Source: Ruminococcaceae bacterium UBA1772 (GTDB lineage Bacteria > Bacillota > Clostridia > Oscillospirales > Acutalibacteraceae). Taken from it: a stretch of DNA of 9,867 nt. A program made the position numbers and the translations under genes. Positions 6,920-9,867 of this stretch are shown in pieces (the stretch's first letter is position 1; each line of letters opens with the position of its first letter). The notes under the pieces were generated by a model. That model was given only the letters and a program-made list of their open reading frames with translations. It was not told where the DNA came from and made no database searches. The DNA lies in contig DCGS01000039.1 of the NCBI GenBank assembly GCA_002314645.1, positions 1 to 9,867 of the forward strand, written 5' to 3'.

Positions 6920-7043
6920 TATTAAAAAGCTCTTCCTACTACCGCAGGAAGAGCCTTAAACGTACGTTTTAAAGTTCATTCCTCGGCAGGCGGGCAAAAG
7001 CCATTATGTCATAAGACACCTGCTGTCTTTGGATATAAACAGC
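6920..7043 (-). ncRNA. Ribosomal protein L10 leader (rplJL autoregulatory RNA)
   Basis: The 5' leader of rplJ-rplL carries the conserved L10-leader sequence AGACAGCAGGUG paired with CCUGCCGAGG. The closing stem is GCAGG (7023-7019) with CCUGC (6990-6986). Inside are two small hairpins, UGUC-UUAU-GACA and GGC-UUUU-GCC, in line with the kink-turn element bound by the L10-L12 complex in Bacillota. An intrinsic terminator follows at 6924-6954. A competing pairing is visible: CCGAGGAA (6986-6979) can pair with UUCCUGCGG (6950-6942) over 8 bp with one bulged G, which would break the terminator. By the known Bacillus mechanism, excess L10-L12 would hold the CCGAGG strand in the kink-turn and so allow termination. 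The palindrome at 6958-6969 lies between the two modules. Confidence 0.88.
6924..6954 (-). terminator. Attenuator terminator in the rplJ leader
   Basis: On the minus strand, GCTCTTCCT (6954-6946), 8-base loop, AGGAAGAGC (6937-6929), then TTTTT (6928-6924). A perfect 9-bp stem with a U run only 11 bases before the rplJ ribosome binding site marks it as a regulatory terminator, not the end of a unit. Confidence 0.88.
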
Positions 7044-7049
7044 ATTAGT

Positions 7050-7078
7050 ATATTAACATAGGGAAAGCCCCGTGTCAA
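7050..7078 (-). promoter_or_regulatory. Strong sigma-A promoter of rplJ-rplL
   Basis: Minus strand: perfect TTGACA (7078-7073), 17-base spacer, TAATAT (7055-7050) with extended TGT before it. The -35 starts 8 bases after the rplA stop, and transcription should start near 7043, at the 5' end of the L10 leader. It gives the stalk proteins a supply independent of the rpmG promoter, in line with the high copy number of L12. Confidence 0.82.
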
Positions 7079-7086
7079 TAACAAAA

Positions 7087-7800
7087 TTATTTAGCTTCGC
7101 TTGTAGCTGCAAGATACTTGTTAGCAGCGAAACGAACGCCAGGACCCATTGTTGAAGCAACAGTACATGACTTAATGTACTGACCCTTTGTTGCAGCTGG
7201 CTTAGCCTTAACAATTGCTTCCATAAGAGCGTCAAGGTTCTCAAGGAGCTTGTCAGCACCAAATGAAGCCTTACCAATTGGGCAGTGAATGATGTTTGTT
7301 TTATCAAGACGGTACTCAATCTTACCAGCCTTAGCTTCGTTTACAGCACGAGCTACGTCTGGTGTTACTGTACCAGCCTTTGGTGAAGGCATAAGTCCAC
7401 GAGGACCAAGAACCTTACCAAGACGACCAACGAGACCCATCATGTCAGGTGTTGCAATTGCAACGTCGAAATCAAGGAATCCTTCGCCTGTAATTCTCTG
7501 TACGAGATCTTCAGCACCTACTACATCAGCGCCAGCTGCTTCAGCAGCCTTAGCATTGTCACCCTTTGCAAATACAGCAACGCGTACAGTCTTACCTGTT
7601 CCATTTGGAAGAATAACTGCACCACGAACCTGCTGATCAGCATGACGTGAGTCAACACCTAAACGGATGTGTGCTTCTACTGTTTCATCAAACTTAGCTG
7701 TTGCAGTCTTAATAGAGAGCTCAAGAGCTTCGCTTGGATCATATACTTTTGTCTTGTCAACGAGCTTTGCGCTGTCGACATACTTTTTACCATGTTTCAT
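7087..7800 (-). CDS. rplA: 50S ribosomal protein L1
   Basis: Binds the mobile L1 stalk of 23S rRNA at the E site and, in many bacteria, represses translation of its own rplK-rplA mRNA. The 237 residues are of normal length. They begin MKHGKKYVDSAKLVDK and contain the conserved domain II segments GKVLGPRGLMPSPKAGTV and VNEAKAGKIEYRLDKTNIIHCPIGK, followed by the C-terminal STMGPGVRF. ATG at 7800 follows GGAGG (7811-7815) at 10 bases, slightly long. It lies 58 bases after rplK with no terminator between them, so the two should be co-transcribed. The strong rplJ promoter begins 8 bases past its stop. Confidence 0.97.
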   Translation of the reverse strand: MKHGKKYVDSAKLVDKTKVYDPSEALELSIKTATAKFDETVEAHIRLGVDSRHADQQVRGAVILPNGTGKTVRVAVFAKGDNAKAAEAAGADVVGAEDLVQRITGEGFLDFDVAIATPDMMGLVGRLGKVLGPRGLMPSPKAGTVTPDVARAVNEAKAGKIEYRLDKTNIIHCPIGKASFGADKLLENLDALMEAIVKAKPAATKGQYIKSCTVASTMGPGVRFAANKYLAATSEAK

Positions 7801-7858
7801 AAATACGTTTCCTCCCTTAATTGTGGTAAATCGGAATTAAACCTCCCACCAGGAAGCA

Positions 7859-8284
7859 TTAATCAACGACAGTAACGCCCATGCTACGTGCTGTACCAGC
7901 AATCATAGACATAGCAGCTTCAATTGATGCTGCGTTAAGGTCAGGCATTTTCTGTTCAGCGATTTTCTTAATCTGCTCACCGGTAATTGTTGCAACCTTC
8001 TTCTTGTTTGGTTCACCTGAAGCTGTCTCAATGCCGCAAGCCTTCTTAATAAGAACTGCAGCAGGTGGAGTCTTTGTGATGAATGTGAAGCTATGGTCTG
8101 CATAAACTGTAATTACTACTGGAATGATAAGTCCCATGTCGTTCTTTGTGCGCTCGTTAAATTCCTTTGTGAAAGCCATGATGTTAACACCATGCTGACC
8201 GAGTGCAGGACCAACAGGTGGGGCTGGTGTTGCCTTTCCAGCAGGGATCTGCAATTTAATAAATCCTATAACCTTTTGAGCCAT
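7859..8284 (-). CDS. rplK: 50S ribosomal protein L11
   Basis: Binds the GTPase-associated centre of 23S rRNA at the stalk base and is needed for RelA-type stringent sensing. It has 141 residues, the exact common length. The N-terminal domain (MAQKVIGFIKLQIPAGKATP, then PPVGPALGQHGVNI) carries the Pro-rich helix seen in thiostrepton-binding L11. The C-terminal rRNA-binding domain (about 70-141) contains KTPPAAVLIKKACG and ends GTARSMGVTVVD. The frame is open upstream to an ATG at 8353, but the ATG at 8284 has GGAGGTG (8292-8298) at the right distance and gives the family start. Its 122-base upstream region holds a candidate L1-binding structure. Confidence 0.97.
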   Translation of the reverse strand: MAQKVIGFIKLQIPAGKATPAPPVGPALGQHGVNIMAFTKEFNERTKNDMGLIIPVVITVYADHSFTFITKTPPAAVLIKKACGIETASGEPNKKKVATITGEQIKKIAEQKMPDLNAASIEAAMSMIAGTARSMGVTVVD

Positions 8285-8306
8285 GTTTTTGCACCTCCAA
8301 AATAAT

Positions 8307-8396
8307 GTGGTAATTGGCGGAACACCCTGTGTGTTCCTCCCACTGGAAATCAAACGAATTGATTTCCGTAATTAAAGTGACAAGCACTAATTACCA
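8307..8396 (-). promoter_or_regulatory. Structured rplK leader, candidate L1-binding autoregulatory site
   Basis: Between nusG and rplK the minus-strand RNA can form several stems. (a) GGAAATCAA (8367-8359) with UUGAUUUCC (8353-8345), 9 bp. (b) GGAACAC (8337-8331) with GUGUUCC (8325-8319), 7 bp, continued by an asymmetric internal loop (GA opposite GCCAAUUA) and GUGG/CCAC (8343-8340 with 8310-8307). Stem b resembles the two-helix, asymmetric-loop motif that L1 recognises on 23S rRNA and on its own mRNA. (c) UGGUAAUU (8396-8389) with AAUUACCA (8315-8308), 8 bp perfect, which competes with a local partner (8374-8368) and with the CCAC of b. I see no promoter or U run here, so control would be at translation. 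Confidence 0.45.
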
Positions 8397-8406
8397 TTTT
8401 AATAAA

Positions 8407-8964
8407 TTAATCATTTACGGCGAGTTCTACCTGACCGAGTTCAAACTCAACAGGAGTTTCTCTACCAAACATAGAAATACGTACGCGAACAAAGTCTTTG
8501 TCAACGTCGATTTCTTCTACAATACCAGAGAAGTCTGCTAAAGGACCATCAATGATATTAACGAAGTCGCCTACATTGTAGTTAACTTCAACAATGCGTT
8601 TTTCAACGCCAAGAGCAAGTACTTCCTTCTCACTGAGAGGAACTGGCTTGCTTTCTGGACCAACGAATCCTGTTACACCACGAGTGTTACGGATTACGTA
8701 CCAAGCATCGTCAGACATTGTAAGTTCGTCTTTAACTTCTTCAACTGCAAGCTTTACGAGAACATAACCAGGGAAGATTTTTCTTTCAACTTCCTTCTTC
8801 TCACCGTTCTCCTTGATTTCAGTTACAATTTCAGTTGGAACCTTTACTTCAAGGATTTGGTCCTGCATTTTTCTGTTTTCAACAACCTTAACAATGTTAT
8901 CTTTAACCTTGTTTTCATAACCTGAGTATGTGTGAATTACATACCATTTGGATATTCCAGCCAT
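8407..8964 (-). CDS. nusG: Transcription termination/antitermination factor NusG
   Basis: Binds RNA polymerase at the clamp helices and affects pausing, Rho action and coupling to the leading ribosome. The 185 residues show an N-terminal NGN domain starting KWYVIHTYSGYENKV (6-20), the conserved RKIFPGYVLV (61-70) and VIRNTRGVTGFVG (about 90-102). A C-terminal KOW domain follows (about 130-175, VGDFVNIIDGPLADFSGIVEEID). Length and domain order are normal. ATG at 8964 follows GGAGG (8973-8977) at 8 bases. The site sits in the 14-base gap after secE, so the two genes are tightly linked. Confidence 0.97.
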   Translation of the reverse strand: MAGISKWYVIHTYSGYENKVKDNIVKVVENRKMQDQILEVKVPTEIVTEIKENGEKKEVERKIFPGYVLVKLAVEEVKDELTMSDDAWYVIRNTRGVTGFVGPESKPVPLSEKEVLALGVEKRIVEVNYNVGDFVNIIDGPLADFSGIVEEIDVDKDFVRVRISMFGRETPVEFELGQVELAVND

Positions 8965-8978
8965 CTAGACTTCCTCCA

Positions 8979-9323
8979 TTAAAACAAGTTCGAAAGCATA
9001 ATCATTGCTGCTTCTCCGCCGTTGCCAGCAAGTGAATAAACAAGTTCCATAAGCTGTCTGAAAACAACGTCTGAAATCCATACTCCAGCTCCAACAATAA
9101 GTGTAACCATGAGTACTACACCTGTATTCTTTACAGTGTCATTCCATGTGTTCCAAACAATCTTCTTTGACTCGCCTTTAACGTCTTTGAAGAACTGCTT
9201 TATGCGTGCGAACACCTTAGTAGCACCAGCCTGATCAGCCTTTTTGTCAGCCTTCTTTGCAGGTTTTGTGCTCTTTTCCTTTTCAGGTTTTGAGGAAGCT
9301 TTGGTCTGCTTGTTGTCAGCCAT
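8979..9323 (-). CDS. secE: Preprotein translocase subunit SecE
   Basis: Small membrane subunit that clamps SecY in the protein-conducting channel. It has 114 residues, longer than the 60-75 typical of single-span SecE. The first 35 residues are a Lys/Ala-rich hydrophilic extension (KPEKEKSTKPAKKADKKAD). The conserved amphipathic helix FARIKQFFKDVKGESKKIVWNTW (38-60) is followed by one membrane span (about 67-88, VKNTGVVLMVTLIVGAGVWI). A hydrophobic C-terminal tail of about 20 residues ends SNLF. ATG at 9323 follows GGAGG (9331-9335) at 7 bases. That site abuts the rpmG stop at 9336, so ribosomes may pass directly from rpmG. Confidence 0.95.
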   Translation of the reverse strand: MADNKQTKASSKPEKEKSTKPAKKADKKADQAGATKVFARIKQFFKDVKGESKKIVWNTWNDTVKNTGVVLMVTLIVGAGVWISDVVFRQLMELVYSLAGNGGEAAMIMLSNLF

Positions 9324-9335
9324 AAAGAATCCTCC

Positions 9336-9485
9336 TTACTTAGTCTCTTTGTGGAGAGTATGCTTCTTGCAGAATCTGCAGTACTTGTTCATCTCCAACC
9401 TGTCAGGTGTGTTCTTTTTGTTTTTCATTGTGTTGTAGTTGCGCTGATTGCACTCTGTGCAAGCGAGTGTTACTCTAACTCTCAT
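9336..9485 (-). CDS. rpmG: 50S ribosomal protein L33
   Basis: Small large-subunit protein near the E site. I translated 49 residues: MRVRVTLACTECNQRNYN at the start and a C-terminus ending KKHTLHKETK. CTEC (9-12) and CRFC (about 36-39) are the two CxxC pairs of the zinc-binding (C+) form of L33. ATG at 9485 follows GGAGGTG (9491-9497). Its position directly before secE is the standard Bacillota arrangement. It is the first gene of the long minus-strand unit. Confidence 0.95.
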   Translation of the reverse strand: MRVRVTLACTECNQRNYNTMKNKKNTPDRLEMNKYCRFCKKHTLHKETK

Positions 9486-9615
9486 TTCGGCACCTCCAGT
9501 TTTCCGGATAAATTTGTATGCCCTAAACTAAGACATAGGGCGCTTGCCTCCCTCTTTTTTGGGAATTCTTTCTGCCAAAAAATGGGCACAAAAAAAGAAC
9601 CCTCCATCAAGAGGT
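9486..9615 (-). promoter_or_regulatory. Long 5' leader of rpmG with several possible stems
   Basis: The predicted transcript has about 130 untranslated bases before rpmG. Visible pairings are GCCCUA (9541-9536) with UAGGGC (9525-9520), 6 bp with a 10-base loop, just before the ribosome binding site; UGCC with GGCA around 9588-9573; and UUCUUU with AAAGAA extended by GGG/CCC across a 2-base bulge (about 9602-9561). An early CCUC/GAGG stem (about 9613-9600) is followed by a run of U (9597-9591). GGGCA (9523-9519) can pair either with the nearby GCCC or with UGCCC (9588-9584). It matches no riboswitch class I can recognise. Confidence 0.35.
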
Positions 9616-9628
9616 GTAAACAGTTTAC
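9616..9628. promoter_or_regulatory. Perfect 13-base palindrome over the rpmG -10 box
   Basis: GTAAACAGTTTAC is two perfect 6-base arms around a central A/T. It covers the whole -10 hexamer and reaches toward the start point, a typical place for a repressor site. It resembles but does not match a CcpA cre site, which needs a central CG. No regulator can be named. Confidence 0.35.
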
Positions 9629-9650
9629 CACAAGAGGTATATATGGTCAA
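9622..9650 (-). promoter_or_regulatory. Sigma-A promoter of the rpmG-secE-nusG-rplK-rplA unit
   Basis: Minus strand: TTGACC (9650-9645), 17-base spacer, TAAACT (9627-9622) with an extended TGG before the -10. Directly upstream lie A and T tracts (about 9654-9690) that could act as an UP element. Transcription should start near 9615. Confidence 0.65.
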
Positions 9651-9740
9651 GCATTTTTTGCTTTATTTTCAAGAAAAATTGAGGTTTTTCATCAGCGATG
9701 TATACTGGATTTTACCAACCGCAATATATGGTATTTTTAC

Positions 9741-9778
9741 AAAAAAAATTAGGGTCACAGCATGAGTTGTGACCCTAA
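9741..9778 (-). terminator. Intrinsic terminator of the upstream minus-strand gene
   Basis: Perfect 11-bp stem: TTAGGGTCACA (9778-9768 on the minus strand) with TGTGACCCTAA (9759-9749) and an 8-base loop, followed by a run of T (9748-9741). It isolates the rpmG unit from the gene to its right. Confidence 0.9.
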
Positions 9779-9783
9779 AAATT

Positions 9784-9867
9784 TTAAATTAAATCGTCTG
9801 GCTCTTCTGCATACTCTTCAATTTTTTGAGATGTAGATTTAGGAGCTTTTCTTTTAAGAATTACAAA
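9784..9867 (-). CDS. C-terminal 27 codons of an unidentified protein
   Basis: The open frame entering from the right edge ends at TAA (9786-9784). The visible tail has a basic, Ser/Thr-containing part (LKRKAPKSTSQK) and an acidic end (IEEYAEEPDDLI). The stop lies five bases before the terminator stem, as expected for a real gene end. I do not recognise the family. In many Clostridia sigH lies upstream of rpmG, but this tail gives no support for that. Confidence 0.6.
   Translation of the reverse strand, partial: FVILKRKAPKSTSQKIEEYAEEPDDLI

Noticed and set aside
8285..8353. N-terminal extension of L11 to the ATG at 8353
   Set aside because: It would translate through the ribosome binding site and the leader stems; the ATG at 8284 gives the exact family length of 141.
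9616..9628. CcpA cre site at the rpmG promoter
   Set aside because: The palindrome lacks the central CG that cre sites require.

Overview
The window looks like chromosomal core DNA from a low-GC Gram-positive bacterium of the class Clostridia (Bacillota), perhaps Lachnospiraceae-like. The evidence is strong GGAGG-type ribosome binding sites on almost every gene, sigma-A promoters with 17-base spacers, many intrinsic terminators, the rpmG-secE-nusG-rplK-rplA-rplJ-rplL gene order, a 553-residue GluRS and a neighbouring GlnRS. The family assignment is inference from gene content and style. I see no phage, transposon, CRISPR, tRNA or rRNA sequence.

Layout, left to right. (1) 1-3279, minus strand: gltX then glnS, one base apart, transcribed from a good promoter at 3325-3353; glnS runs off the left edge. 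(2) 3372-4103, plus strand: a maltose/galactoside O-acetyltransferase-like hexapeptide enzyme with its own promoter, ending at a bidirectional terminator. (3) 4106-5837: a biotin regulon island, bioY (minus) and birA (plus), divergent, with a BirA-type operator covering both back-to-back -35 boxes and a second perfect inverted repeat over the bioY start point; birA converges on rplL across a bidirectional terminator. (4) 5867-9485, minus strand: the secE/nusG/ribosomal stalk cluster, transcribed right to left as rpmG (L33), secE, nusG, rplK (L11), rplA (L1), then rplJ (L10) and rplL (L7/L12). One promoter lies upstream of rpmG and a second, very strong one lies between rplA and rplJ. (5) 9741-9867, minus strand: a terminator and the last 27 codons of an unidentified upstream gene.

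How the parts work together. The right half is translation and secretion machinery: stalk proteins L11, L1, L10 and L12, NusG coupling transcription to translation, and the SecE translocon subunit. Two ribosomal-protein feedback sites are visible: an L10 leader with kink-turn, antiterminator and terminator in front of rplJ, and a candidate L1-binding structure in front of rplK. The middle part is biotin homeostasis: BirA attaches biotin to carboxylases and, when biotin is plentiful, should repress its own gene and the BioY transporter. The left part charges tRNA-Glu and tRNA-Gln.

I found no new multi-gene system. The observations most worth a second look are regulatory: the second palindrome at bioY, the competing structures in the rplK and rpmG leaders, the palindrome over the rpmG -10 box, and the absence of rpoB after rplL.
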